From the NCBI GenBank assembly GCA_002360535.1, contig DEQR01000043.1:62001-126000 (forward strand): 64,000 bases of DNA, read 5' to 3'. The notes beneath the pieces were generated by a model, which made no database searches, was not told the origin of the DNA, and saw nothing but the letters and a program-made list of their open reading frames with translations. This document shows, one piece after another, positions 27,484-36,190 of the stretch. How positions within the stretch are numbered: position 1 is the first letter of the stretch; each line of letters begins with the position of its first letter. A program made the translations under genes and the position numbers. The stretch comes from Thiobacillus sp. UBA3361 (lineage in GTDB: Bacteria; Pseudomonadota; Gammaproteobacteria; Burkholderiales; Thiobacillaceae).

Positions 27484-27980
27484 GCTGTTGTTCCCCCAGC
27501 CCACTGGGCATGGGTATCCAGTACCAGACGGTCCAGGCTGCCGTCGGACAGCCGGATCAGGAAATGGATGCGTTCGGACAACTCGCGGAACTCCTGCTGG
27601 AAGACACGCCGCCGCCGCGACTCGTCACCACCGGCCAGCAGCGGGTCGGAGAAGCGCCAGTGGGCGGTGGCCGGGTGGCCGGGCCAAGCCGGGCAGGCCT
27701 CGTCGGCGCTGGCGTCGCACAGGGTGATGATCAGGTCCATGGCCGGCGCGCCGGCCTGGGCGAACTCGTCCCAGGCCTTGGATCGCAGGGTCTCGACGGG
27801 GTAGCCCACGCCGCGGGCCAGTTCCAGCACCAGCGGGTCCACCCGCCCGAGGGGTTCGCTGCCCGCGCTGTAGGCGCGAAAGCGGCCGTGCGCCTCGCTG
27901 TTGAGGATCACCTCGGCCATGATGGAGCGCGCCGCGTTGTGGGCGCAGAGAAACAGCACGTTGTAGGTCTTTTCGTTCAT
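27480..27980 (-). CDS. ArsC-type low-molecular-weight phosphatase / arsenate reductase
   Basis: 166 residues from ATG 27980. The P-loop CAHNAARS gives Cys12 and Arg18 (C-X5-R), with the W-x-F-x-DP segment (HWRFSDPLL) typical of thioredoxin-linked arsenate reductases. A role in arsenate reduction is possible, but no ars genes adjoin, and a protein-tyrosine phosphatase role is an alternative. Confidence 0.78.
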   Translation of the reverse strand: MNEKTYNVLFLCAHNAARSIMAEVILNSEAHGRFRAYSAGSEPLGRVDPLVLELARGVGYPVETLRSKAWDEFAQAGAPAMDLIITLCDASADEACPAWPGHPATAHWRFSDPLLAGGDESRRRRVFQQEFRELSERIHFLIRLSDGSLDRLVLDTHAQWAGGTTA

Positions 27981-28011
27981 GGGTACGGCACCGCGTAAGG
28001 CCCGGAGACTA

Positions 28012-29463
28012 TCAGAGCATCTGCTTGCCGTGCCACTGGGCCGACGGCAGGCCGCGCACCCTGCAGCCGTCACGCACCGCGTAAAGGAATTCGGCCGGAC
28101 CCACCGCATAGACGTCGTGTCCGGACAAGTCGGGATGGGCCTCCAGCATGGCGTTCGCCGCCCCGGTTATACCGCCGTCCAGCTTCAGGGGCCGATAGAA
28201 GAAATTGTCGTAAGCATCGGCCCAGGAGCGGCACAGGTTGTCGCGGTAGTGGCCCAGCTCGTCGGCTATCCAATAAAGATGCATGGTCTCCGCCCGTTCC
28301 AGCGACATGGCGTGCTGCACCAGGCTCTTGATGGGCGCGAAACCGTCGTCCCAGGCAACGAAGATCACCGGCCGGCTCGATTCCAGGACATAGACGAAGC
28401 TGCCGTGCGGGCCGTCGATGACCACCGTGTCTTCCTTGGCCAGCTCGTTGAACACCTTGCGCGAGAACGGCCGGTTGTCGCGGCGGATGTGCAGAGTGAG
28501 CTGGCGATCCTCGCAGGGGCAACTGGCAACGAAATATTCGGCGCTCACCCCGTCGATGTTCAGGGTCACCGATTGCCCGGCCAGGAAGCGCAGGCGCTGG
28601 CTGCGCGGCGTGGTCAGGTGCAGGCCGCGCACCTGGTCGCTGATCTCCTCGACCGACTTCACCCGCGCCGGGATGTGTTGCGGCGGGATGTCCTCGGCGC
28701 CTGTCACGCCGGCCTCGATGACGATGTCGGTCACCGGCGCGTAGGAACAGAGCAGGAAGGCGCCGTTGGCCTTGTCCGCCTCGCTGAAATGGAAGTCGTG
28801 CGGATGCACCTTTTGCACCTGCCCGGAAACCAGCCGCGCCCGGCACTCGCCGCAGTTGCCGTTGCTACAGCCGTAATTGAGGGGCAGACCGACACGCAGG
28901 GCCGCCTCCAGGATGGTGTCGTTGCCCTCCACGAAGAACTCGTGGCCCGAGGGCTGGACGGTGACGTGGGCCGACATGACACGCATGACGCTCTCCTGGG
29001 CCAGCAGCGCCTTGCCGCGCTCGGCCTCCTCGGGGGCTTCGTCCAGCTGTTGCTGAAGCCAAATCTTCAGGGATTCCAGGGCGTCGGCCGCCTCCGGGTC
29101 GGAATCGGCCAGGTAGTCCAGCTTGGTCTCCAGCCAGTCGAACACCCGGTCGTAGTGCAGCAGCAGGGATTTTGCGGCGGCGAACTCCTTGCCCAGCTCG
29201 AACAGGCGCTCGGCCAGCACCTCCTTGTCGGGCAGGGCGCGCTCGAAGATGCGCTTGCCGAAGGCCTTCTCCTTGATCTCCTGGACGCGCCGGTAATCCC
29301 CCTCCTCCTCCCAGCTCACGTCGGGGAACACGCGCAGCAACTCGTCCAGTTCGACGAAGCCGTCGAAGGTGGCGATCTCGCCGTTGCGGATCATGTGTTG
29401 CAGCGACGATCGGGACAGACCCACCAGACGCGCGACGCGGGACAGAGGCAGCTTGTGCGACAT
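28012..29463 (-). CDS. HTH - [2Fe-2S] ferredoxin - flavoprotein-reductase-like fusion
   Basis: 483 residues from ATG 29463. Residues 7-35 form a short helix-turn-helix-like segment (LSRVARLVGLSRSSL), then a helical linker to about 160. A plant-type ferredoxin domain follows with Cys199, Cys204, Cys207 and Cys239, then an FNR-like module (about 263-483). The usual FAD motif RxYS reads AEYF, and the NAD-site GGTG reads WDDG, so the reductase part is degenerate. It could be a redox-sensing regulator rather than an enzyme. It heads the operon containing the ArsC-like, ParA-like and phosphatase genes (31-base gap, then overlaps). Confidence 0.8.
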   Translation of the reverse strand: MSHKLPLSRVARLVGLSRSSLQHMIRNGEIATFDGFVELDELLRVFPDVSWEEEGDYRRVQEIKEKAFGKRIFERALPDKEVLAERLFELGKEFAAAKSLLLHYDRVFDWLETKLDYLADSDPEAADALESLKIWLQQQLDEAPEEAERGKALLAQESVMRVMSAHVTVQPSGHEFFVEGNDTILEAALRVGLPLNYGCSNGNCGECRARLVSGQVQKVHPHDFHFSEADKANGAFLLCSYAPVTDIVIEAGVTGAEDIPPQHIPARVKSVEEISDQVRGLHLTTPRSQRLRFLAGQSVTLNIDGVSAEYFVASCPCEDRQLTLHIRRDNRPFSRKVFNELAKEDTVVIDGPHGSFVYVLESSRPVIFVAWDDGFAPIKSLVQHAMSLERAETMHLYWIADELGHYRDNLCRSWADAYDNFFYRPLKLDGGITGAANAMLEAHPDLSGHDVYAVGPAEFLYAVRDGCRVRGLPSAQWHGKQML

Positions 29464-29585
29464 GGGCGGATGATAGCCGGGGCCAGGCGGCAAACCAACC
29501 GGGCGGCGCCTATTTCCGGTCCGGCAGCGGGCCAACAAAAAGCGCGGACTGGCCGCGCCGGAAAATCAAACCTGATCTGCCGTGT

Positions 29586-29819
29586 TTACCAGCCGATAGC
29601 CTCGGCCCGGATACCGCGCGCCCGGATTTGGTCCACCAGTTCGTGGGCCTGGGCGCAGTCCGAATCGTAGCTGACCATGATCAGGTGGGACGCGCTCTCG
29701 GAAACGCAGGCGCCACACACGCAGGCATTGCCGCCGAGGGCGTCGGCTAGGGATGCCATGTCGCTCCCCGACAGGCTGTCATCCACATGGATCATGAAAT
29801 CGCTGATGGCTTGGTTCAT
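29586..29819 (-). CDS. Small Cys-rich hypothetical protein
   Basis: 77 residues, unrecognised. The middle holds ACVCGAC (three Cys), and the C-terminal half looks like a small alpha/beta HMA-type strand-helix-strand. A GAGGAGG ribosome site lies five bases before the ATG, supporting expression. A metal-related role is a guess. Confidence 0.6.
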   Translation of the reverse strand: MNQAISDFMIHVDDSLSGSDMASLADALGGNACVCGACVSESASHLIMVSYDSDCAQAHELVDQIRARGIRAEAIGW

Positions 29820-29928
29820 GGGGGCCTCCTCTCATCGATGAAAAGTGACTGAGTCCGGCCCCGTGGGGTTTGGGACTCATTCCCATTCATAGCCGAAATT
29901 CAGGCTACCGCAAGCAGCGCCCCTTTCC

Positions 29929-30786
29929 TCATGCCCCGGTCATCATCGCCCTCGCCCGCACCAACCGCCCGTCCCGGTAATCGGCAAAGGCCTGCTCGAC
30001 CTCCTGCCGGGTATTCATGACGAAGGGGCCATACTGAACCACCGGCTCACCCAGCGGCCGGCCGGACACCAGGATGAAGCGGGCACCCGCCGGACCGGCC
30101 ACCACGCGTACCCCATCGCCCTCCCCCAGCACGGCCAGATGGTGCCGGAGCAGCCCCCCACCTTCGGTGTCCGCCTCACCATCGAAGACATAGATGAAGG
30201 CGCTATGATCGCCGGCCACCTCAGTCTCGAATGGCCGGCCCGCCGCCAGGCCGATATCCAGATAGCGCAAATCGGTATGCGGATCGTCGATGACACCCCG
30301 CCCTCCCCCGTACCCGCCCGCCAGCAGCCGTACCCTGACCCCATCCCCGGCCAGTTCGGGAACCGTCGCCGGGGAATACTCCTGATAGGCCGGATCGGCC
30401 ATCTTCTCGGCAGCGGGCAGGTTGACCCACAGCTGGAAGCCGCGCATCAGGCCATTGGCCTGGCGGGGCATCTCGGAATGGATGACGCCGCTGGCGGCCT
30501 TCATCCACTGTACGCCGCCGGCCACGAGATCGCCCCGGTTGCCCATGCTGTCGCGGTGCTCCATATGGCCGTCCAGCATGTAGGTGACGGTGACGAAGCC
30601 GCGATGGGGATGTTCGGGAAATCCGGCGATGTATTCGTCCGGGTTGTCGCTGCCGAAGTGGTCGAGCATGAGGAAGGGGTCCAAATGCTTCAGGGCCGGG
30701 GTGCCGATGCTGCGATGCACGGTGACCCCCGCCCCCTCGGTGATGGCATGGGCCTGAACCAACTGACGGATGGAGCGGATGTTCAT
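29929..30786 (-). CDS. Pirin-family bicupin protein
   Basis: 285 residues from ATG 30786. The N-terminal cupin has the iron-binding pattern HPHRGFVTVTYMLDGHMEHRD, followed by GGVQWMKAASGVIHSE and the conserved LWVNLP. The C-terminal cupin includes a glycine-rich insertion (GGYGGGRG). Pirins include quercetinases and redox-sensitive regulators; the activity here is undefined. Confidence 0.92.
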   Translation of the reverse strand: MNIRSIRQLVQAHAITEGAGVTVHRSIGTPALKHLDPFLMLDHFGSDNPDEYIAGFPEHPHRGFVTVTYMLDGHMEHRDSMGNRGDLVAGGVQWMKAASGVIHSEMPRQANGLMRGFQLWVNLPAAEKMADPAYQEYSPATVPELAGDGVRVRLLAGGYGGGRGVIDDPHTDLRYLDIGLAAGRPFETEVAGDHSAFIYVFDGEADTEGGGLLRHHLAVLGEGDGVRVVAGPAGARFILVSGRPLGEPVVQYGPFVMNTRQEVEQAFADYRDGRLVRARAMMTGA

Positions 30787-30867
30787 GCCGACCTCCTCTG
30801 TGGGACTCCGGCTATGACAGGACATCGGGCGACAGGGTTCGCAGGCCGGCAATGTCGCCGATTCAGT

Positions 30868-31425
30868 TCACCCCACCGTCGCTGGCGCCGGCCAATCCAC
30901 CACGATCCACTCGCAGTTGCCGAGCCCACCGCGGGCCGCCTCTTCCACCGGCCGGCCGGCCAGGGCGGCGACAGCCAGGATGGGGTTCTCATGGGAGACG
31001 GCCAAGACCACGGCCTCGGGATGGCGCTGCACCGCGTCATCGAAAAACCAGCCCACCCGTGCCATCTCCTCCAGGAAAGACTCTCCTGCCGCCGGCCGGA
31101 TACGCACGGGATCGGGGCGCACCAGGCCATTGAAGGCCTCCACCGGCTGTCCGTCCAGGCCCGAACGGCGTTCGTTCAGGCGCGGATCCAGGCGGAGCGG
31201 CAAGGCTGGGCCGAGGGTGGCGAGAATGATGTCTGCCGTCTGCCGGGCACGGAGGAATTGGGAGCTGTAGGCATGGGTAAAGGCCACCTCCCGCAACGCG
31301 GCCGCGGCGGACTCGGCCTGGTGGCAGCCTCGAAGTGTCAATGCCACGGGGCGGTACGGATCGTCGTTGATGATGCCCGCCACATTGGCCTCGCTTTCGC
31401 CGTGGCGAACCAGATATATCCTCAT
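30868..31425 (-). CDS. Histidine phosphatase family protein
   Basis: 185 residues with the catalytic start RIYLVRHGESEANV, conserved Arg-Leu-region GCHQAESAAA, and the second His in VLAVSHENPILAV. It is a small phosphoglycerate-mutase-like phosphatase with unknown substrate, 81 bases upstream of the pirin start in the opposite order of transcription (it follows pirin on the map and precedes it in transcription). Confidence 0.85.
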   Translation of the reverse strand: MRIYLVRHGESEANVAGIINDDPYRPVALTLRGCHQAESAAAALREVAFTHAYSSQFLRARQTADIILATLGPALPLRLDPRLNERRSGLDGQPVEAFNGLVRPDPVRIRPAAGESFLEEMARVGWFFDDAVQRHPEAVVLAVSHENPILAVAALAGRPVEEAARGGLGNCEWIVVDWPAPATVG

Positions 31426-31545
31426 TTCGCTGCCGATTCACCGTCCTGCAAGTCCGGCCCTATCGAGAAAGCCCGATGCCAGATACCGGCAAGACAGCCG
31501 GCGGCTTCGGAGAACTCCACCACATGCCCCGATGCCAGTCCGAAA

Positions 31546-31570
31546 AAAAGCCCCCGAGACGGGGGCTTTT
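31546..31570 (-). terminator. Strong intrinsic terminator of the PEP-CTERM gene
   Basis: An eleven-base stem AAAAGCCCCCG / CGGGGGCTTTT with a three-base loop, followed on the minus strand by further T residues. It lies 16 bases beyond the PEP-CTERM stop. It can also end rightward transcription. Confidence 0.9.
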
Positions 31571-31586
31571 CGCGGGCTGGAAAGGG

Positions 31587-32543
31587 CTAAACCAACCTGC
31601 GGCGGGCGAAACCCAGGGCGCCCAGGGCGATACCCACAAGCGCCAGGGTGCCGGGTTCGGGCACGTCGCAATCGCCGTTGGGGCAGGGGATATCGACCGG
31701 TTCACCCATAATTTGGGCCGCGAAACGGATGGTCGTTTCTTGGCTTTCCGGTGTCCTTACGCCGGTACACCCAGCTAACGCACCTGCTGCAGTGCAGGCA
31801 GCATCTGTTAGCGGCTGAAGCAGGCCGTCCAGATCAAAAAAGCTCATGACGTAATTCTGGAGACCATAAACCGCTCCCGCTCCATCGAGGTCATATTGGA
31901 ATGGGAAGATCAGGTCAGACGGGTCGATCACGAAGATGTCCGAACATCCGGCCGTATCGATCCCCACACCAGGGGTACCGCCTCCCTGGCATTGCATGAC
32001 ACCATTCACCTGCACGCCTTCGTTCAATGTCTCCTGGAAGTTGACTAGGTAGAGCAATGGCGGCAAAGCGGCACCGGGCTGGTTCGGAACATGGGGTTTC
32101 AAGGTCATGCTTGCCGCGATCGTGACCGAGTCCAGTTCCTCACTCGTATCCGTGATGACATAGTTCAGGTGGGTGACGTTGACGTTCTCAACCGCAACGC
32201 CATTGGTATTGAGGTAGGTCACGCTCGGGGCGGCGGGACCGGTGTCAAGACCACTTTGTAGTCCCGATGGATTCGGGTCGGGATCGAAAGGTCCAGAAGG
32301 CGTATAAGGGATCCCCCACCGCAAACTTTTTGGACTGAGAATTTGAATGTCTTCGCCCTGGACGATGGGAAGTGTGGGGGTTGGCAGAACAGTGAGGGGC
32401 AAGAAAACCAAATCAACCGTGACTTCCCATGTATCCACCAATCCATTCAGTGCGGTGGCTTGTACATTTGGTGTGAATGCCACAGCGACTGCCCCTGCGA
32501 GGGCCAGCGCGGTGTTGTTGATACGCCTTATAGAATGCTTCAT
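31587..32543 (-). CDS. PEP-CTERM exported protein, THxN-like
   Basis: 318 residues from ATG 32543 with an AAGGAG ribosome site six bases upstream. A signal peptide (ending near VQATA) leads to a beta-rich, Asn/Asp-rich domain containing THLN. The C-terminal sorting tail is VPEPGTLALVGIALGALGF followed by ARRR. Such proteins are processed by exosortase, which is not in this window. Composition is more AT-rich than neighbours. A sigma-54 promoter precedes it and a strong terminator follows, so it is a single-gene unit. Confidence 0.93.
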   Translation of the reverse strand: MKHSIRRINNTALALAGAVAVAFTPNVQATALNGLVDTWEVTVDLVFLPLTVLPTPTLPIVQGEDIQILSPKSLRWGIPYTPSGPFDPDPNPSGLQSGLDTGPAAPSVTYLNTNGVAVENVNVTHLNYVITDTSEELDSVTIAASMTLKPHVPNQPGAALPPLLYLVNFQETLNEGVQVNGVMQCQGGGTPGVGIDTAGCSDIFVIDPSDLIFPFQYDLDGAGAVYGLQNYVMSFFDLDGLLQPLTDAACTAAGALAGCTGVRTPESQETTIRFAAQIMGEPVDIPCPNGDCDVPEPGTLALVGIALGALGFARRRLV

Positions 32544-32929
32544 CTCTAACTCCTTCCTGGGTGAATCTCGCAGTACGGCATGCACTGGACTCCAACTCTT
32601 ACTAGCAATATTCGCGCCCACTATTTTTATCTATATTTTTCATAACTTTAGTGAAAATTATTAGGTTGGTCTGAAAATGATTGTAAGGATTTCCGACAAA
32701 TGCTGATATGTCATCAGGATTCCATCGTTAGGCAGCAACGATTCTCCATCCGACGTCTTCTACAGACTAGGCGGGCATATCCTGGTCAGCGTCAGGTGAT
32801 TAGAAAAGAGAAAAAGCATTTTGATGCTGTGTTGTGTGACTGTCCGGAAATTGAACACCCGAGCACAATTAGTCACTTCATGTGCACCTTTGAAACGGGC
32901 CATCCCCTGGCCAAGGGTTAGTTAATCCC
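32544..32929. other. AT-rich intergenic region between the PEP-CTERM gene and recJ
   Basis: 386 bases, noticeably AT-rich. It holds the sigma-54 promoter at 32604-32619 for the leftward gene. Nothing else is recognised: no gene, no hairpin terminator, and no convincing promoter for recJ, whose ATG has only a weak ribosome site. Confidence 0.6.
32604..32619 (-). promoter_or_regulatory. Sigma-54 (-24/-12) promoter of the PEP-CTERM gene
   Basis: Minus-strand sequence GGGCGCGAATATTGCT matches the consensus TGGCACGN4TTGCW at 10 of 12 defined positions with the required 10-base GG to GC spacing. Transcription would begin near 32593, giving a leader of about 50 bases with a good ribosome site. RpoN control of PEP-CTERM genes with the PrsK/PrsR pair is established in some floc-forming Betaproteobacteria. 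Confidence 0.8.
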
Positions 32930-34639
32930 ATGTTGAACCTCGTCACCCGCCCCCACTCAGCCCCCGTCGCGGAGCACTTGCGACGGGCCGGTTACCCCCC
33001 ACTGCTGGCGCGGCTCTATGCCGCGCGAGGCGTGGCGCGGCAGGAGGACGTGAAGACCCGCCTGGCCGAGCTTCTTCCCTATACAGACATGCTCCACTGC
33101 GAGGCCGCCGGCGCGCGGCTGGCGGATGCCATCCATCGCGGGGAGCGGCTGCTGGTCGTGGCCGATTACGACGCCGACGGGGCCACGGCCTGCGCCCTGG
33201 CCCTGCGCGGGCTGGCGGCCATAGGCGCGACGGTGGATTACCTGGTGCCCAACCGCTTCGAATACGGCTATGGCCTGTCGCCGGAGATCGTCGCCCTGGC
33301 CGCGCAACGCGATCCCGACCTGATCATCACCGTTGACAACGGCATCGCCGCCCACGCCGGCATCGAGGCCGCCCGCCGCCTGGGCATCGAAGTCCTGGTC
33401 ACCGATCACCACCTGCCCGCCCAGAACACGGAAATGAGCCTCCCCGAGGCCCTCATCGTCAACCCCAACCAGCCCGGCTGCCCCTTCCCCAGCAAGCATC
33501 TGGCCGGCGTGGGGGTGATGTTCTACGTGCTCATCGCCCTGCGGGCCGAACTGCGCCGGCGCGGCGCCTTCGCCCACCGGGCCGAGCCCAATCTGGCCGA
33601 ACTGCTGGATCTGGTGGCCCTGGGGACGGTGGCCGACGTGGTGCGCATGGACGCCAACAACCGCCTGCTGGTGGACCAGGGCCTCAAGCTCATGCGCGCG
33701 GGCCGGGCGCGGCCGGGCATCAACGCCCTGTTCCGGGCCGCCGGGCGGGACCCGATCCGGGCCTCGGCCGGCGATCTGGGCTTCGTGGTGGGCCCGCGCC
33801 TGAACGCCGCCGGCCGCCTGGACGACATGAGCCGGGGCATCGCCTGCCTGCTGGCCGGGAGCGAGACCGAGGCCAAGCCCCTGGCGGCGGAACTGGACAA
33901 GCTGAACCGGGCCCGGCGCGAGATCGAGACCGACATGCAGGCCCAGGCCCTGGCCCTGCTGGAGCGGGTGGACGTGGCCGAGGGCTTCAGCCTGGCCCTG
34001 TTCGACCCGGCCTGGCACCAGGGCGTGGTGGGCCTGCTGGCGTCGCGCCTGAAGGAGCGCCACCACCGCCCCACCATCGCCTTCGCCGACGGCGGCGAGG
34101 GGCTGCTGAAGGGATCGGGCCGTTCCATCCCCGGGCTGCACCTGCGCGACGCCCTGGACCGGGTGGACAAGCACCACCCGGGCCTGATGCTGAAGTTCGG
34201 CGGCCACGCCATGGCGGCGGGGCTGACCCTGGAGCGGGGGCGGCTGGAGGAATTCAGCGCCGCCTTCGAGACCGCCTGCCAAGAACTGCTGACCCCGGCC
34301 GACCTGGAGAAGGTGATCGAGACCGACGGCGAGCTGGCCGCCGCCGACCTGCGCCTGGACAACGCCCTGGCCATCCGCGACGCGGTCTGGGGCCAGGGCT
34401 TTCCGCCGCCCCTGTTCCAGGCCGACTTCCGGGTGGACGGCCAGCGCCTGGTGGGGGAAAAGCACCTGCGACTGAAGCTGTCGTCGGCCGGCGGCATCCA
34501 CGGCGAGGGCATCCTGTTCAACCAGGACAGCCCCCTGCCCGACCTGATCCAGGCCACCTACCGGCTGGAGGTGAACGAGTGGAACGGCCGCCAGAGCCTG
34601 CAGTTCAACGTGGAGCACTGGGCGGCCCGCGACGCCTGA
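32930..34639 (+). CDS. recJ: Single-stranded-DNA-specific 5'-3' exonuclease RecJ
   Basis: DHH-superfamily nuclease of recombination and mismatch repair. The 569 residues show motif DYDADGATA, TVDNGI, the DHH-type LVTDHHLP, NPNQPGC, and the DHHA1 motif GGHAMAAG, followed by the OB-fold C-terminus. Length is usual. The ribosome site is weak. Confidence 0.97.
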   Translation: MLNLVTRPHSAPVAEHLRRAGYPPLLARLYAARGVARQEDVKTRLAELLPYTDMLHCEAAGARLADAIHRGERLLVVADYDADGATACALALRGLAAIGATVDYLVPNRFEYGYGLSPEIVALAAQRDPDLIITVDNGIAAHAGIEAARRLGIEVLVTDHHLPAQNTEMSLPEALIVNPNQPGCPFPSKHLAGVGVMFYVLIALRAELRRRGAFAHRAEPNLAELLDLVALGTVADVVRMDANNRLLVDQGLKLMRAGRARPGINALFRAAGRDPIRASAGDLGFVVGPRLNAAGRLDDMSRGIACLLAGSETEAKPLAAELDKLNRARREIETDMQAQALALLERVDVAEGFSLALFDPAWHQGVVGLLASRLKERHHRPTIAFADGGEGLLKGSGRSIPGLHLRDALDRVDKHHPGLMLKFGGHAMAAGLTLERGRLEEFSAAFETACQELLTPADLEKVIETDGELAAADLRLDNALAIRDAVWGQGFPPPLFQADFRVDGQRLVGEKHLRLKLSSAGGIHGEGILFNQDSPLPDLIQATYRLEVNEWNGRQSLQFNVEHWAARDA

Positions 34640-34744
34640 CAGGTTGACCCCGCCCGCCGTCCGCCTGAGGACTGTTGAGCAGGGCGGGCATTGGCATTCG
34701 CCCCGGCGGGACTACCCTGGAAGTATCTCCGACACCCGCCCGAC

Positions 34745-36004
34745 ATGCCCACCCTACTGTTCGACTCCCCCAACCTGGCCCCCCTGGCGGCCTTTCTCAC
34801 CAGCCTGGGCATCGGCCTGCTGATCGGCCTGGAGCGGGAACGCGCGCCCTCGGCCAAGGCCGGTCTGCGCACCTTCGCACTGGTGGCCCTGGCCGGCACC
34901 CTGGGCGCCCTGCTGTCGGAGCGCACGGGCGCGCCCTGGATGCTGGGCGCGGGGCTGCTGATCATGGGCGGAATGATGGTGGCCATGTATTTCCGGGATA
35001 CCAACGGCACCGATCCGGGCACCACCACCATCGCCGCCGTGGTGGTCTGCTACGGCCTGGGGGCGCTGGTTTGGTACGGCATGACCCAGCTGGCGGTGAC
35101 CCTGGCCATCCTGGTCACGGTGCTGCTGTACTTCAAGGCCGAACTGGAGAACGTGAGCAAGAGCCTGACCCGCACCGACCTGGTGTCCATCCTCCAGTTC
35201 GCGGTGTTGAGCTTCGTCATCCTGCCGGTGGTGCCCAACGAGGGCTTCGGCCCCTACCTGGCCCTGAACCCCTACCAGGCCTGGTGGATGGTGGTGCTGG
35301 TGTCGGGCCTGTCGCTGGCGGGCTACGGCGCCCTGCGCCTGGCGGGCCAGCGCCACGGCACCCTGCTCACCGGCCTGTTCGGCGGCGTGGCCTCCAGCAC
35401 GGCCACCACCCTGGCCTTCTCCCGGCACGGGCGGCGCAGCCCCGTCCAGGCCGGCACGGCGGCCATGGTCATCCTGCTGGCCAACTGGGTGGTGCTGGTC
35501 CGCCTGGGCATCATGGTGGCGGTGGTCAGCCCCGCCCTGCTGACGGCCATCCTGCCGGTGCTGGGGTCGGGGCTGGTCGCCGGTTTGGTGGTGCTGATCA
35601 TCCACTGGCGCCGCCTGGGCGAGCAGAAGACGGCGCCGGAACTGGAGATCAGCAACCCCACCGAGATCAAGTCGGCCCTGACCTTCGGCCTGCTCTATTC
35701 CGGCGTGCTGCTGGCCTCGGCCTGGCTGTCGGACTGGGTGGGCAGCCGGGGCGTGTACGCCGTGGCCCTGGCCTCTGGATTGACCGACGTGGACGCCATC
35801 ACCCTGTCCAGCCTGCGCCTGTTCGGCCTGGGCACCCTGGTGGCGCCCGACGTGGTGACCACGGTGCTGCTGGCGGTGCTGTCCAACATCGTCTTCAAGA
35901 CCGGCCTGACCCTGTTCATCGGTGGCCGCGCCCTGGCCCGGCACGTGCTGCCCGGGTTCCTGGCCGTGGCGGCGGGGCTGGTGCTGGGCTGGGGGCTGTT
36001 CTAG
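34745..36004 (+). CDS. MgtC/SapB N-terminal plus DUF4010 membrane protein
   Basis: 419 residues from ATG 34745 (MPTLLFD); the ATG at 34691 gives non-conserved sequence. The N-terminal third carries the MgtC/SapB signature LGIGLLIGLERER with helices and GLRTFALVALAGTLGAL. The rest is a DUF4010 membrane domain with FGGVASSTATTLAFS and GLTDVDAITLS. About 12 helices. Function unknown; MgtC relatives act in magnesium or envelope stress. Confidence 0.88.
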   Translation: MPTLLFDSPNLAPLAAFLTSLGIGLLIGLERERAPSAKAGLRTFALVALAGTLGALLSERTGAPWMLGAGLLIMGGMMVAMYFRDTNGTDPGTTTIAAVVVCYGLGALVWYGMTQLAVTLAILVTVLLYFKAELENVSKSLTRTDLVSILQFAVLSFVILPVVPNEGFGPYLALNPYQAWWMVVLVSGLSLAGYGALRLAGQRHGTLLTGLFGGVASSTATTLAFSRHGRRSPVQAGTAAMVILLANWVVLVRLGIMVAVVSPALLTAILPVLGSGLVAGLVVLIIHWRRLGEQKTAPELEISNPTEIKSALTFGLLYSGVLLASAWLSDWVGSRGVYAVALASGLTDVDAITLSSLRLFGLGTLVAPDVVTTVLLAVLSNIVFKTGLTLFIGGRALARHVLPGFLAVAAGLVLGWGLF

Positions 36005-36050
36005 GGTCGGGTGGAAGAAAGCTGTCGCGCCGCGTAGGCAGACATTGCTC

Positions 36051-36074
36051 CCCTCCCCCGCTTGCGGGGGAGGG
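36051..36074. repeat. Dispersed C/G-rich palindrome
   Basis: Perfect 11-base arms CCCTCCCCCGC / GCGGGGGAGGG around TT. It lies in the gap between two convergent genes and resembles the elements at 42343, 42449 and 46226. Confidence 0.75.
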
Positions 36075-36190
36075 TTTGAATATGGAGTTGCCTGCCGAAC
36101 CCTGAGTGGCTGGGAGCGGTGCGAACTGGTTCAGCCGTCGCTCCCGCGCAGGCGAGAACCCATTGCTGCCTGGATTCCCGCCCGCGCGGA

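Noticed and set aside
32573..32588. A second GG...GC pair resembling a sigma-54 promoter
   Set aside because: The spacing between GG and GC is eight bases instead of ten.
32957..34618. 553-codon open frame antisense to recJ
   Set aside because: recJ is clearly real with intact motifs; the antisense translation has no recognisable feature.
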